A stretch of 64,000 bases of DNA from VBDM01 sp035499735. Lineage in GTDB: Bacteria; Pseudomonadota; Gammaproteobacteria; Burkholderiales; SG8-39. Of this stretch, positions 53,215 to 61,648 are shown piece by piece (the stretch's first letter is position 1; each line of letters opens with the position of its first letter). The stretch is from contig DATJYC010000062.1 of NCBI GenBank assembly GCA_035499735.1, forward strand, positions 1-64,000, read 5' to 3'. The position numbers and the translations under genes were made by a program. The notes beneath the pieces are model-generated. The model was not told the DNA's origin. It saw nothing but the letters and a program-made list of their open reading frames with translations, and did no database searches.

Positions 53215-54102
53215 CTAATAGACCCGCTCGACGCGGTAGCCCTGCTTCTCGATGAGACCGAGCATGCCGTCCTCGCCGTAGAGATGGTTCACACCGACCG
53301 CGACGAACACACCGCCTTCGCGCAAAGGCACGAAGAGGCGATGCGCCATCACGATCGATCTGTTCTCGACCACTCGCTTAAAAAGGATCCGATAATGCCC
53401 GGCGACCTCCGGATACCGCTCCTCCGCTCGCGTGCTGGCCGCGTGCACGCCGGCGAGGTCGCGGTTCAGCCAGGCCCGGATCGCCGGCTCGAGCATCGCC
53501 GCGAGTTCGTCCCGATGATCGAGCGCGTGCCTCAGCAGCTCGACCTGCGTCTCGAGGGGGATGCGGTCGAACACGGCGATCTGCTCCTCCACGCCTTCGA
53601 GTGCCAGCACGCGAAGCTTCCGCTCGCGGGCGAGCCCGATGAGCTTCTGGTCGAGCGTGACTTTGTCGTAGCCGTCCGGGGTTACGGTGACGTTCGCCAG
53701 AGCCGCCCAGGGCTTGAGGCGCGCAATCACATCATCGGGGACGTCCCGCTCGCGCAGCATCCCGAAGACCTTGGCGTAGGCCTTCGCGCCGATGAGCGTC
53801 TCGAGACGGCGTCCGTCCTCGAGCTGGCCCGCTTCCAGGAAGCGCATCGCCTCGCGCTCCCCCTGGAAGCTCTCGGTGTAGTAGCGCCTTGAGCGGGCGA
53901 GCGCGTGGGTCACGGGATCGGGCAGCTCGAGCACGCGCGGATCGGCCAGGTGGATGGTTCCGAACACGTAGCTCGACGGAATGTCGGACCTGCAGACGCG
54001 CCACAGCAGCCCCTGGGTGAACCTCCCGCCGGCTTGCTGCGCTTCGGACGGCGCGCAGACCGCGATCATGCCTGCGCACATGCACGCCAGCGCGGTCCGC
54101 AT
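53215..54102 (-). CDS. TraB/GumN family exported protein
   Basis: 295 residues with a signal peptide (ALACMCAGMIAVCAPSEA). Two conserved GX2H motifs of the TraB/GumN (Tiki-like) fold are seen: YVFGTIHLADPRVLELPD and FVAVGVNHLYGEDGMLGLIEKQGYRVERVY. Related eukaryotic Tiki proteins are metalloproteases; the bacterial role is unknown. It lies 4 bases after the Kef-type gene and 9 bases before purN. Confidence 0.93.
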   Translation of the reverse strand: MRTALACMCAGMIAVCAPSEAQQAGGRFTQGLLWRVCRSDIPSSYVFGTIHLADPRVLELPDPVTHALARSRRYYTESFQGEREAMRFLEAGQLEDGRRLETLIGAKAYAKVFGMLRERDVPDDVIARLKPWAALANVTVTPDGYDKVTLDQKLIGLARERKLRVLALEGVEEQIAVFDRIPLETQVELLRHALDHRDELAAMLEPAIRAWLNRDLAGVHAASTRAEERYPEVAGHYRILFKRVVENRSIVMAHRLFVPLREGGVFVAVGVNHLYGEDGMLGLIEKQGYRVERVY

Positions 54103-54106
54103 GGTT

Positions 54107-55912
54107 CTAGCTGTTCTGCTCTGCCGCCGGAGCGGGCTGCGGGAATCCCGCCGCGCCCTGCTGGCTGTCGGCCTCGAACAGCCCCTGCAGCTGCTCCGCG
54201 GCTTCCTTGGCCGACTGGATCAGCTGCGCCTCGTCATGCTGCACCGCGTATTGCGCGTCGATCTGCTTCTCATCGTGCCTCCTGAACAGGGCCATGGCGC
54301 GATCGGAAGCGGCGGCATCGAATCCCAGCGATAGAAGCGCCTGGCGCGCCATTTCGAGGCTCGCCGGAAAGGTCTCGCGCCAGATGAGCTTCACGCCCAG
54401 ATCGCGCAGGCGGAAAAGGTGCACGCGGTTGCGTGCGCGAGCCAGGATCGGCAGGCGCGGATAGTGCTTGCGCACCACCTGCGCCGTCTTGACCGAGGCC
54501 TCCACGTCGTCGATGGCGAGTACGAACAATTTGGCCTCACCTGTCTTCGCGGCCTCGAGCAGCTCGAGGCGCGAGGCGTCGCCGTAGTACACCTTGCTGC
54601 CGAAGCGCCTGACGAAATCCACCTGCTGGTAGCTCGCCTCGAGCGCGGTGAACGGGATGCCGCACATGCGCAGCACGCGCGACAGGATCTGGCCGACGCG
54701 CCCGTAGCCGGCGATGATCACCGGGTTGCCGGGCCCCGAGATGGTGTCGAACTCGGGCGCCGCGTGGCGCTCCTGCCAGCGGGCGAGCAACCTGTCCTGA
54801 AGCGCGAATGCCGGCGGCGACAGCAGCATGGAGACCGTGACGACGACGACCAGGATCTGCGCCGTGCGGGGTTCGAGTACCCCAAGCGCGCTCGCTGCGG
54901 CGAAAAGGACGAAAGCGAATTCGCCCCCTTGCGAAACCGCGAGCGCAAGGCGCTGCGCCGTGTCGGCGCGCGCGCCGCCGATTCTCGACATGACGTACAT
55001 GAGAGCGAATTTCGCGGCGATGAGGCCACCTGCGAGCCCGAGGATCGACAGCGGCTCGTCCCGGATCAGCCCGAGATTGGTGCTCATGCCCACGGCGATG
55101 AAGAACAGGCCGAGCAAGAGCCCCTTGAAAGGCTCGATGTCGGCCTCGAGCTCATGGCGGAACTCGGAGTCCGCGAGCAGCACGCCCGCGAGAAAGGCGC
55201 CCAGCGACGGCGACAGGCCGATCTTTCGCATGACGAGGGCCGCCCCCACTACGAGAAGCAGCGCCGCCGCCGTGAATACCTCGCGCCCGCCGTAGCTCGC
55301 AACGGTCTTGAGCACAGGGCGAACCACCAGGCGGCTAGCGACAACGACGACCACAATGACCACCACACTCTTGGCCGCGGCGATCCATCCGCCCGTCGTG
55401 CCGAAGCCGCCGAGCGAGGGCAAGAGCGCGAGCAGCGGTATGACCGAGAGATCCTGGAAGAGCAGCACGGCGAACGCCTCGCGCCCGTGGCGAGTCGCCA
55501 GCTGCTTGCGCTCGGCAAGAGAGGCGAGCACCAGCGCCGTGGACGACATCGCCAGGCCGAATCCGGCGACCAGGGAAGCCTGCCACGACATCGCGAACCA
55601 GGAGGACAGGAGGGCCAGCACCGCGCCGGTGACGAGAACCTGCGCGCCGCCCAAACCGAACACCGGACGCCGCAGCACCCACAGGCGGCTGGGCTGCAGC
55701 TCGAGGCCGACCAGGAACAGGAGGAGCACCACGCCGAACTCGGCGAATTCCAGCGTGGACTCGACGTCCCCGATCATGCCCAGGCCCCAAGGCCCGATCA
55801 GCATGCCTGCGCTCAGATAGCCGAGCACCGCGCCGAGCTTCAGGCGCTGAAACAGCGGCACCAGCAGCACCGCGGCTAGAAGGAAGACGGCGGCCTGTTG
55901 TAGCGAATGCAT
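54107..55912 (-). CDS. Monovalent cation:proton antiporter-2 (KefB/KefC type)
   Basis: 601 residues. The N-terminal ~385 residues are a CPA2 antiporter with about 12 helices (LGAVLGYLSAGMLIGPWGLG, LLLFLVGLELQPSRLW, LFQDLSVIPLLALLPSLGG). A cytosolic RCK/TrkA-N domain follows (NPVIIAGYGRVGQILSRVL, FGSKVYYGDASRLELLEAAKT). The C-terminal ~80 residues are charged. It resembles glutathione-gated K+ efflux systems KefB/C, but gating ligands cannot be read from the sequence. The ATG at 55912 gives MHSLQQAAVFLL. Confidence 0.93.
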   Translation of the reverse strand: MHSLQQAAVFLLAAVLLVPLFQRLKLGAVLGYLSAGMLIGPWGLGMIGDVESTLEFAEFGVVLLLFLVGLELQPSRLWVLRRPVFGLGGAQVLVTGAVLALLSSWFAMSWQASLVAGFGLAMSSTALVLASLAERKQLATRHGREAFAVLLFQDLSVIPLLALLPSLGGFGTTGGWIAAAKSVVVIVVVVVASRLVVRPVLKTVASYGGREVFTAAALLLVVGAALVMRKIGLSPSLGAFLAGVLLADSEFRHELEADIEPFKGLLLGLFFIAVGMSTNLGLIRDEPLSILGLAGGLIAAKFALMYVMSRIGGARADTAQRLALAVSQGGEFAFVLFAAASALGVLEPRTAQILVVVVTVSMLLSPPAFALQDRLLARWQERHAAPEFDTISGPGNPVIIAGYGRVGQILSRVLRMCGIPFTALEASYQQVDFVRRFGSKVYYGDASRLELLEAAKTGEAKLFVLAIDDVEASVKTAQVVRKHYPRLPILARARNRVHLFRLRDLGVKLIWRETFPASLEMARQALLSLGFDAAASDRAMALFRRHDEKQIDAQYAVQHDEAQLIQSAKEAAEQLQGLFEADSQQGAAGFPQPAPAAEQNS

Positions 55913-55975
55913 GGCGGTATCCGCAAGAGATGACGCCCGCATTATGCGCGAGCGAGGGGGCGGCCGTTGAGCCGG

Positions 55976-56761
55976 CTATGCGGCCGGCAGCCCCGCGACT
56001 GCCGTCAGCATGCTCACCGCACCGAGGTCGTAGCCGTCCACGGGAAAGGACATCGATTCGTCCTGACGCTGCAGCGCCGCGATGTAGAGAAGCGGCAGGT
56101 AATGCTCGGGAGTAGGCACCGAGAGGCGCGCATCGTCCCCCAGTTTCGTAAAATCGATGAGCGCGTCGTGATCGCGCGAGGCGAGCGCCCCGCGAATGCG
56201 CTCGTTGAAACGCCGTGCCCAGTCGAAGGCCTGCGCTCCGGGCCTCATGAGGCGCAGGTTGTGCACGATGTTGCCGCTTCCCGCGATGAGGATTCCCTCC
56301 TCGCGCAGCGGGGCGAGCCGCCGGCCCGTCTCGTAGTGGAATCGCGCCGACTGCGTGCCGTCGATGCTCAGCTGCACGACCGGCACGTCCGCCCTGGGAT
56401 ACGCGTGCTTCAGCACCGACCAGGTGCCGTGATCCAGCCCCCAGGACTGGTCGAGCCCCACGTCGAGCGGCGCGAGCAGATCTCGCACCCGCGACGCTAG
56501 CGCAGGCTCGCCCGGAGCGGAGTATTGAACGTCGAACAGTGCCTGGGGAAAGCCGTAGAAGTCGTGGATCGTCCTGGGGCGGGTCATCGCGGTGACCGCG
56601 GTGCCCTCCGTGTACCAATGCGCTGACACGCACACGATGGCCTTCGGAGCAGGTATGGCTTCGCCCAGGCGCCGCCAGGCCTCCGTGTACGGGTTACTGT
56701 CGAGGCTGTTCATCGGACTGCCGTGCCCGAAGAACACGACCGGCATCCGGAACTCGCTCAT
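55976..56761 (-). CDS. DODA-type extradiol ring-cleavage dioxygenase (YgiD-like)
   Basis: 261 residues. Zinc/iron ligands are in VVFFGHGSPMNS, VSAHWYT and GLDHGTWSVL, and GNIVHNL lies in the second half. The closest characterised relative is E. coli YgiD, a 4,5-DOPA extradiol dioxygenase; the natural substrate is unknown. It overlaps the pirin gene by 4 bases (ATGA). Pirin-DODA pairing suggests a shared aromatic or quinone-detoxification context. Confidence 0.92.
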   Translation of the reverse strand: MSEFRMPVVFFGHGSPMNSLDSNPYTEAWRRLGEAIPAPKAIVCVSAHWYTEGTAVTAMTRPRTIHDFYGFPQALFDVQYSAPGEPALASRVRDLLAPLDVGLDQSWGLDHGTWSVLKHAYPRADVPVVQLSIDGTQSARFHYETGRRLAPLREEGILIAGSGNIVHNLRLMRPGAQAFDWARRFNERIRGALASRDHDALIDFTKLGDDARLSVPTPEHYLPLLYIAALQRQDESMSFPVDGYDLGAVSMLTAVAGLPAA

Positions 56762-57456
56762 GCAAGATCGAAAAGCAGTATCTCGGCGTCCCTGCCCTGC
56801 CCGAGCGCGATCTCGTCCGTGTCGACTGCCTTGAGCGCGTCGCCGGCTTCGAGCGGCTGGCCGTTCGCGGTGACCGAACCCCGCGCGACGTGCACGTACG
56901 CCCGCCGACCGCGCCGCAGCGTGTGGATCGCGCGATCCTCGCGGTCGAGGAGGGCGGCGTAGAGAAACGCGTCCTGGTGGATGGTCACCGAGGCGTCGCG
57001 GCCGTCCGGCGACGCGACGAGGCGCAGCCTGCCGCGCTTCGATTCAGCGTCGAAATGCTTCTGCTCGTAGCTCGGCGCGATCCCCCGGACATTGGGCTCG
57101 ATCCAGATTTGGAGGAAGTGCGTCACACCCCTGGGCGCCTGATTGAACTCGCTGTGCAGCACGCCCTTTCCCGCGCTCATGCGCTGCACGTCGCCCGGCA
57201 CGATGGTCGACCCGTTGCCCATGCTGTCCTCGTGCGCGAGCGCCCCGTCGAGCACGTAGCTGATGATCTCCATGTCGCGGTGGCCGTGCGTGCCGAAGCC
57301 GGTGCCCGGCTGGATCCGGTCCTCGTTGATTACGCGCAGATCGCCGAAGCCCATGTGCCCGGGGTCGTAGTAATCGGCGAACGAGAAGCTGTGGAGGGAG
57401 CGCAGCCAGCCGTGGTCCGCGAGACCGCGGTCCTGGCTTTTCCGGATTTCCATCAT
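56758..57456 (-). CDS. Pirin family protein (YhhW-like)
   Basis: 232 residues, a bicupin. The metal-binding first cupin has GFGTHGHRDMEIISYVLDGALAHEDSMGN and VLHSEFNQ. The N-terminal HSFSFADYYDPGHMGFGDLRVINED is the pirin signature. E. coli YhhW has quercetin 2,3-dioxygenase activity; a redox or aromatic-sensing role is possible. Its stop overlaps the DODA gene start. Confidence 0.94.
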   Translation of the reverse strand: MMEIRKSQDRGLADHGWLRSLHSFSFADYYDPGHMGFGDLRVINEDRIQPGTGFGTHGHRDMEIISYVLDGALAHEDSMGNGSTIVPGDVQRMSAGKGVLHSEFNQAPRGVTHFLQIWIEPNVRGIAPSYEQKHFDAESKRGRLRLVASPDGRDASVTIHQDAFLYAALLDREDRAIHTLRRGRRAYVHVARGSVTANGQPLEAGDALKAVDTDEIALGQGRDAEILLFDLA

Positions 57457-57504
57457 TGAGGATGCCCTTTCAAAGAAGCGATATGGGGCGGCCCCTGGCG
57501 TTCG

Positions 57505-58629
57505 TCAAGGGGTGATGATTTTCATGTTGAATGCGCGCTCGACGAGCCAAATTCCGGCGACGACGGCGATCGCGAGCGAGCCTCCGAAGAAGACGAGCCT
57601 GCGATAGAACCACGTCGCGCGCAGGAGGTATGCGACCGGCAGGAAGGCGCTCACGATGGCCAGCTGTCCCACTTCCACGCCCAAGTTGAAGCCCACGAGC
57701 GCGATGAGCAGCGCGTTCTGGGGCAGGCCGAGGTCGCGCAGGACGCTCGCGAAGCCGAAACCGTGCACAAGGCCGAAGAAGAAGGCCACCATCCAGCGAC
57801 GGCCGTGGACGAGCGGGAAGACGTTGTTGAGCGCGGCGAGCACGACCGATGTGGCAATGGCCGACTCGACCAGGCGCGAAGGCAGCGCGATCACGCCGAG
57901 GGCCGCGAGGCTGAGCGTGATCGAGTGAGCCACAGTGAACGAGGTGACGATCTTGAAGACATCCCAGAACGCCGGAGCGAAGCGCTCGACCGCGCTCCAA
58001 CGGCCTCCACCGAAGGCCAGCACCGCCGGAAGGAGCAGCGAGAGGAGAAAGAGGATGTGGTCGAAGCCTATCCAGATGTGCCATACGCCCTCGCGCGCGT
58101 AGTCGAAGAACTGGGTCAGCGCCGAGATCTTCTCCAGCTCGAACGATTGGGTCGCGCGCTCGGGGCTGAAGATGCCGGTGCGGGTGCCTCCGCCGTGCTC
58201 GAGTCGCAACAGGCCCTTGTGCTGCGGGTCGAGGTCGGCGAACAGGGAATAGGCAATCTCGATGGCTCCCGCATCGACCTTGCAGGCGCCCTCGAAACGC
58301 ATCACCGAGTAGGCGCCGTCGCTATGGTCGTCGGCGAGAAAGTCCGTCGCGTGGACAGGGCAGTCGGCGCCGCCGGCGCGCAGCTTCAGCCTGGCGAGCG
58401 AGTAGGCCACGATGTCGGCTTGGTGGGCCCTGACCTCGCCCCAGGTGATCTCTCCGTCCCCGTTGTCGTCCAGGCCGATGGCGAAATCGAGATCGCGGAG
58501 CGCGATGTCCCATTGCCCGCTGACGGCCGTGCCCTCCACGCTGATGGCGAGGTAGCTGTCGCTCGGTTTGTGCGCAAGCGCATCCTGCGCGGCAAGCGCG
58601 AGCATCACCGCGATCAGCGCCGCCCTCAT
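57505..58629 (-). CDS. HupE/UreJ-family membrane protein with an EF-hand-like N-terminal domain
   Basis: 374 residues. A signal peptide is followed by an exposed domain and then a C-terminal half with about seven helices and the HupE/UreJ signature. That half contains HIWIGFDHILFLLSLLLPAV, FTVAHSITLSLAALGVI, VHGRRWMVAFFFGLVHGFGFASVL and GFNLGVEVGQLAIV. The exposed domain has a canonical EF-hand loop DDNGDGEITWGE (54-65) with ligands at positions 1, 3, 5, 7 and 12. HupE/UreJ proteins are linked to nickel uptake in some bacteria; many stand-alone copies are uncharacterised. It overlaps the TPR gene by 4 bases. Confidence 0.9.
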   Translation of the reverse strand: MRAALIAVMLALAAQDALAHKPSDSYLAISVEGTAVSGQWDIALRDLDFAIGLDDNGDGEITWGEVRAHQADIVAYSLARLKLRAGGADCPVHATDFLADDHSDGAYSVMRFEGACKVDAGAIEIAYSLFADLDPQHKGLLRLEHGGGTRTGIFSPERATQSFELEKISALTQFFDYAREGVWHIWIGFDHILFLLSLLLPAVLAFGGGRWSAVERFAPAFWDVFKIVTSFTVAHSITLSLAALGVIALPSRLVESAIATSVVLAALNNVFPLVHGRRWMVAFFFGLVHGFGFASVLRDLGLPQNALLIALVGFNLGVEVGQLAIVSAFLPVAYLLRATWFYRRLVFFGGSLAIAVVAGIWLVERAFNMKIITP

Positions 58630-59834
58630 GGCTTGAGCGCCCTGAGCTTCTGCGCGGTCGCGCGGAGTCCCGGATCCTCGTGGCCGGTGCGATCGAGCCA
58701 CTCGAGCGCGTCCTTGGCCGCGTCCGGGTTCTTCATCGCCAACGCCGCCTCGAGCAGGATGCGCGCGTCCCGCGGCTCGCGCTGGAGCTTCCAATTCTCC
58801 TGGGCGAGGGCGAGCGCCTTCTCCTTGTTCCCCACGAGGGTCAGGTTGAAGCGCGCCTCCTCCTGCTGGTGGAGCTTGTCGCCGCGCAGCGCGGCGGCCT
58901 CGAAGCGGGACCTCAGCGCCTCGATGTGCTCGTTCGCCTTGGGAGCCTTGAGCGCCTTCTCGGCGATGGCAAGTCGAAGCAGCAGGATGTCCGACTTCAA
59001 CCAGTCAACCAGGAGCGGGATCACCTCTCCGGGCCGCCCCTGATCGAGAAGGAAATCCGAATACGCCCCCAGCAGAAACTGGTCGTTGATCGGCTCGAGA
59101 TACGCCGCGCGAAAGTGCCGCTCGGCCTGCTTCGCGTTCCCCATGCGCAGCGACATCTCCGCGAGACGCGTGAGCACCCAGACCTTCATTTCGGGCGAGT
59201 CGTCGCCGCTCCGCGCGAACGCTTCCGAAAGCGAGCGGTAGGCCGCGGCAGCCTTGCCCGTCGTGCCGTCGAGATACGCGAGGCATCCGGCTGCGTACAG
59301 ATCCGACGCGACGTCCTGAAGGGCGAGGCAGTCTTTGCGCGCCTGCTCGTAGTCTGCCTGCACCATGTCGATCGCCGCGCGCCAGGACCATGCGCGGGCG
59401 TTCCCGGCGTCCTCGCGCGTCGCGGCCTTCAGGTCCTGCATGGCGCCGTTGAAATCGTGGCTGTATTGCTTGAGGATCGCGCGCATGACCAGGGCGTCGA
59501 GGGGCGGCGCAGCCATGTCCCACCACGGCTTGAGCGCCGCTTGAGCGTATCCGACGTAGCGCGGATCCCCTTCTGCGTTGGCGAGCGCGAAATAGCGCTC
59601 GGCGAGGCGAACCGCGGTGTCCCGCCCGAGAGGATTCGCGGCAAGCTCGGCGCGCAGCGTGCGCAGCTCGCGCGCGACCGGGTCGCTCGGCCTCACGGGC
59701 AGGTGCTCGAGCACTACCGAATCGTCCTTGGGCACATAGGGCGCGGCGTGGGCGGCAAGCGCGAGCGTCGCGAGCGCCAGGACGCGCAGCGCCCTAGTGA
59801 CCGTGCCGATGGTGTATGTCCGGGTAGTGCTCAT
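58626..59834 (-). CDS. Exported TPR-repeat protein
   Basis: 402 residues with an N-terminal hydrophobic export segment (ALRVLALATLALAAHAA). At least five TPR-like helix pairs can be seen (DTAVRLAERYFALANAEGD, DFNGAMQDLKAATREDAGNARAW, KAAAAYRSLSEAFARSG, GNAKQAERHFRAAYLEPIND). Probably a periplasmic scaffold for the HupE-like protein, with which it shares a 4-base overlap. Its start overlaps the EamA gene by 41 bases. No enzymatic motif. Confidence 0.88.
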   Translation of the reverse strand: MSTTRTYTIGTVTRALRVLALATLALAAHAAPYVPKDDSVVLEHLPVRPSDPVARELRTLRAELAANPLGRDTAVRLAERYFALANAEGDPRYVGYAQAALKPWWDMAAPPLDALVMRAILKQYSHDFNGAMQDLKAATREDAGNARAWSWRAAIDMVQADYEQARKDCLALQDVASDLYAAGCLAYLDGTTGKAAAAYRSLSEAFARSGDDSPEMKVWVLTRLAEMSLRMGNAKQAERHFRAAYLEPINDQFLLGAYSDFLLDQGRPGEVIPLLVDWLKSDILLLRLAIAEKALKAPKANEHIEALRSRFEAAALRGDKLHQQEEARFNLTLVGNKEKALALAQENWKLQREPRDARILLEAALAMKNPDAAKDALEWLDRTGHEDPGLRATAQKLRALKP

Positions 59835-60837
59835 GGCTGTGCTTCATCGGGACGTGGTCGTGTGCGTGGGAATGAGGCTCGGTCCCGTCCCATTCGAAAT
59901 CGTGCTCGTGACTGTGATGCTCGTCGTGCGTATGGGAATGCGCGTGCGCGAGCGCCTCGTGCTGGTGCGCGTGGCCGTGGCGCTCGGACAGGTGCAGGGC
60001 GACCCCCGTCGCCATCAGCGCGGTCGCGACCCAGAAAGGCGCATCCGGCGCCTCCCCGAGCAACGCGAACGAAGCCGCGGCCCCGATGAAAGGCGCCGTC
60101 GCGAAGTAGGCTCCGGTTCGCGCAGTTCCCAGCAGGCGCAGCGCCACGACGAACAGGGCGAGGCTGACGCCGTATCCCAGGAAGCCGACCGCCGCCGCGG
60201 CCAGGGCGGATTCCAGGCCGGGTCGGGCGGCGCCCAGCGCGGCCGACGCGCAGAGATTGACCGCGCCCGCGGCCAGTCCCTTGATGGCCGCTATCCGCAC
60301 GGGATCGCCCGCGGAGATCTTGCGGGTGAGGTTGTTGTCGATCGCCCAGCACAGGCAGGCTCCCGCGACCGCCAGCGCGGGCAAGGACGTGGTGATTTCC
60401 CCGGACGGCCAGCTGAGCAGCAGGCCGCCGCAAACGATGAGGAGCATGCCCAGCATCACGCGCCGGTCGAAGTTCTCACGAAACACGAACCAGGCGAGAA
60501 GCGCCGTGAACACGCCCTCCAGATTCAGCAGGAGCGACACGGTAGCCGCGGAAGCCGTGGAAAGCCCAAGCATGAGCAGCACGGGGCCGATCACCCCGCC
60601 GAAGACGATCGCTGCGGCAAGCCACTTGAAGTCGCTCGCGCCGAGCGCGCCGCCCCCGGAAGCCGGACGGAGCCATCTGCGCAGCAGCAGCCACGTCCCG
60701 AGCCCGAGCCCCGAGCCCGCGTACAGAAGTCCCGCGAGCGTCAGCGGCCCGACCTCGCCGACGAGCAGCTTGGCGACCGGCGTGCTGGCGCCGAAGAGCG
60801 CGGCGCCCAGGAGCGCATAGGCGATCCCGCGGTTCAC
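59794..60837 (-). CDS. EamA/DMT-family transporter with a His-rich C-terminal tail
   Basis: 347 residues. Two EamA repeats, about ten helices (GIAYALLGAALFGASTPVAKLLVG, LLNLEGVFTALLAWFVFREN, VGFLGYGVSLALFVVALRLLG). The last ~62 residues hold 23 His in HxH strings mixed with Asp and Glu (HAHSHTHDEHHSHEH and HSHAHDH). Such tails bind Ni, Co or Zn and are rare on DMT exporters. It is the first gene of an EamA-TPR-HupE overlap-coupled group. The exported substrate is unknown. Confidence 0.93.
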   Translation of the reverse strand: MNRGIAYALLGAALFGASTPVAKLLVGEVGPLTLAGLLYAGSGLGLGTWLLLRRWLRPASGGGALGASDFKWLAAAIVFGGVIGPVLLMLGLSTASAATVSLLLNLEGVFTALLAWFVFRENFDRRVMLGMLLIVCGGLLLSWPSGEITTSLPALAVAGACLCWAIDNNLTRKISAGDPVRIAAIKGLAAGAVNLCASAALGAARPGLESALAAAAVGFLGYGVSLALFVVALRLLGTARTGAYFATAPFIGAAASFALLGEAPDAPFWVATALMATGVALHLSERHGHAHQHEALAHAHSHTHDEHHSHEHDFEWDGTEPHSHAHDHVPMKHSHEHYPDIHHRHGH

Positions 60838-60962
60838 TCCGAAGCGCCTCCGCGCGGGAGCGCCGAATCTTTCGCGTTTTCAGCGCTGTATGCTAGGATA
60901 CGCCGCGGTTCGCCTGTTACCGGTGGCCGGAACACTCTAATAATGCTCAGAGGAGACATGAA

Positions 60963-61151
60963 ATGAAAAAGCTATTGTCGCTGTTGGTAGCCGCTGCTTT
61001 CGCGGTGTCCGGCGGGTTTGCGGTCGCGGCGTCCCATACCGGTGCACAACCGGCAAAGAAGGACGAAATGAAGAAAGGCGACAGCAAAGGCGGGAAGAAG
61101 GCGAAGAAGAGCGACAAGAAGGCCGCGAAGAAGGACGACGCGAAGAAGTAG
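60963..61151 (+). CDS. Small Lys-rich exported protein (copy 2)
   Basis: 62 residues. The signal peptide MKKLLSLLVAAAFAVSGGFAVA is followed by ASHTGAQP and a 32-residue tail with 15 Lys. It is a paralogue of the gene at 35574-35774: the ASHTGAQP block is identical and the tail is similar but rearranged (the KKDEMKK string ends copy 1 and begins the tail of copy 2). GAGGAG lies 8 bases upstream, and an intrinsic terminator follows. Confidence 0.78.
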   Translation: MKKLLSLLVAAAFAVSGGFAVAASHTGAQPAKKDEMKKGDSKGGKKAKKSDKKAAKKDDAKK

Positions 61152-61168
61152 GCCTTCGACGCACCAGG

Positions 61169-61200
61169 AAGGGCAGGAGCATTCTCCTGCCCTTTTGTTT
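61169..61200 (+). terminator. Intrinsic terminator of Lys-rich copy 2
   Basis: AAGGGCAGGAG-CATT-CTCCTGCCCTT followed by TTGTTT, an 11-bp perfect stem 17 bases after the stop. The A-rich left flank is too poor for the reverse direction. Confidence 0.9.
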
Positions 61201-61208
61201 GCAGGTCG

Positions 61209-61589
61209 TCAGGCCTGCCCCGGAGCCGCGGCCTCCCGCTCCGCAATCTCCTTGTGGACCGCCGCCATGTCAAGCTCCTTTCCCTTGGTGATGATCTGCT
61301 CGAGCGCGGTACCCGGCAGCGCGCCCGCCTGCGAGAACAGGATCACCTTTTCGCGAAACAGCATCAGGGTCGGAATCGAGCGGATGCCGAAGGAAGCCGC
61401 CAGTTCCTGCTCGTCGTCGGTGTTCACCTTGCCGAAAACGACGTCGGCATGCTTCTCAGAGGCGGCGTCGAAGACCGGCGCAAACCCCTTGCACGGACCG
61501 CACCAGGGAGCCCAGAAGTCGACGATGACCATGTCGTTCCCGTTCACGACTTCCTCGAAAGTGTCCTTGGTCAGGGCGATGGTTGCCAC
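61209..61589 (-). CDS. Thioredoxin family protein
   Basis: 126 residues from a GTG at 61589. The active site is DFWAPWCGPCKGFAPVFD and the cis-Pro is in IRSIPTLMLF. After the thioredoxin fold a ~20-residue charged tail (KELDMAAVHKEIAEREAAAP) extends beyond normal thioredoxin length. Cytoplasmic disulfide reductase, probably a substrate of the TrxB at 10513. The frame is open upstream but without thioredoxin-like sequence. Confidence 0.93.
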   Translation of the reverse strand: MATIALTKDTFEEVVNGNDMVIVDFWAPWCGPCKGFAPVFDAASEKHADVVFGKVNTDDEQELAASFGIRSIPTLMLFREKVILFSQAGALPGTALEQIITKGKELDMAAVHKEIAEREAAAPGQA

Positions 61590-61648
61590 GCGGCAGTCTC
61601 CGGATTTCTCGGAGCGGCAAGTATAGCAGGGGGCTCCTCGACCGGAGC

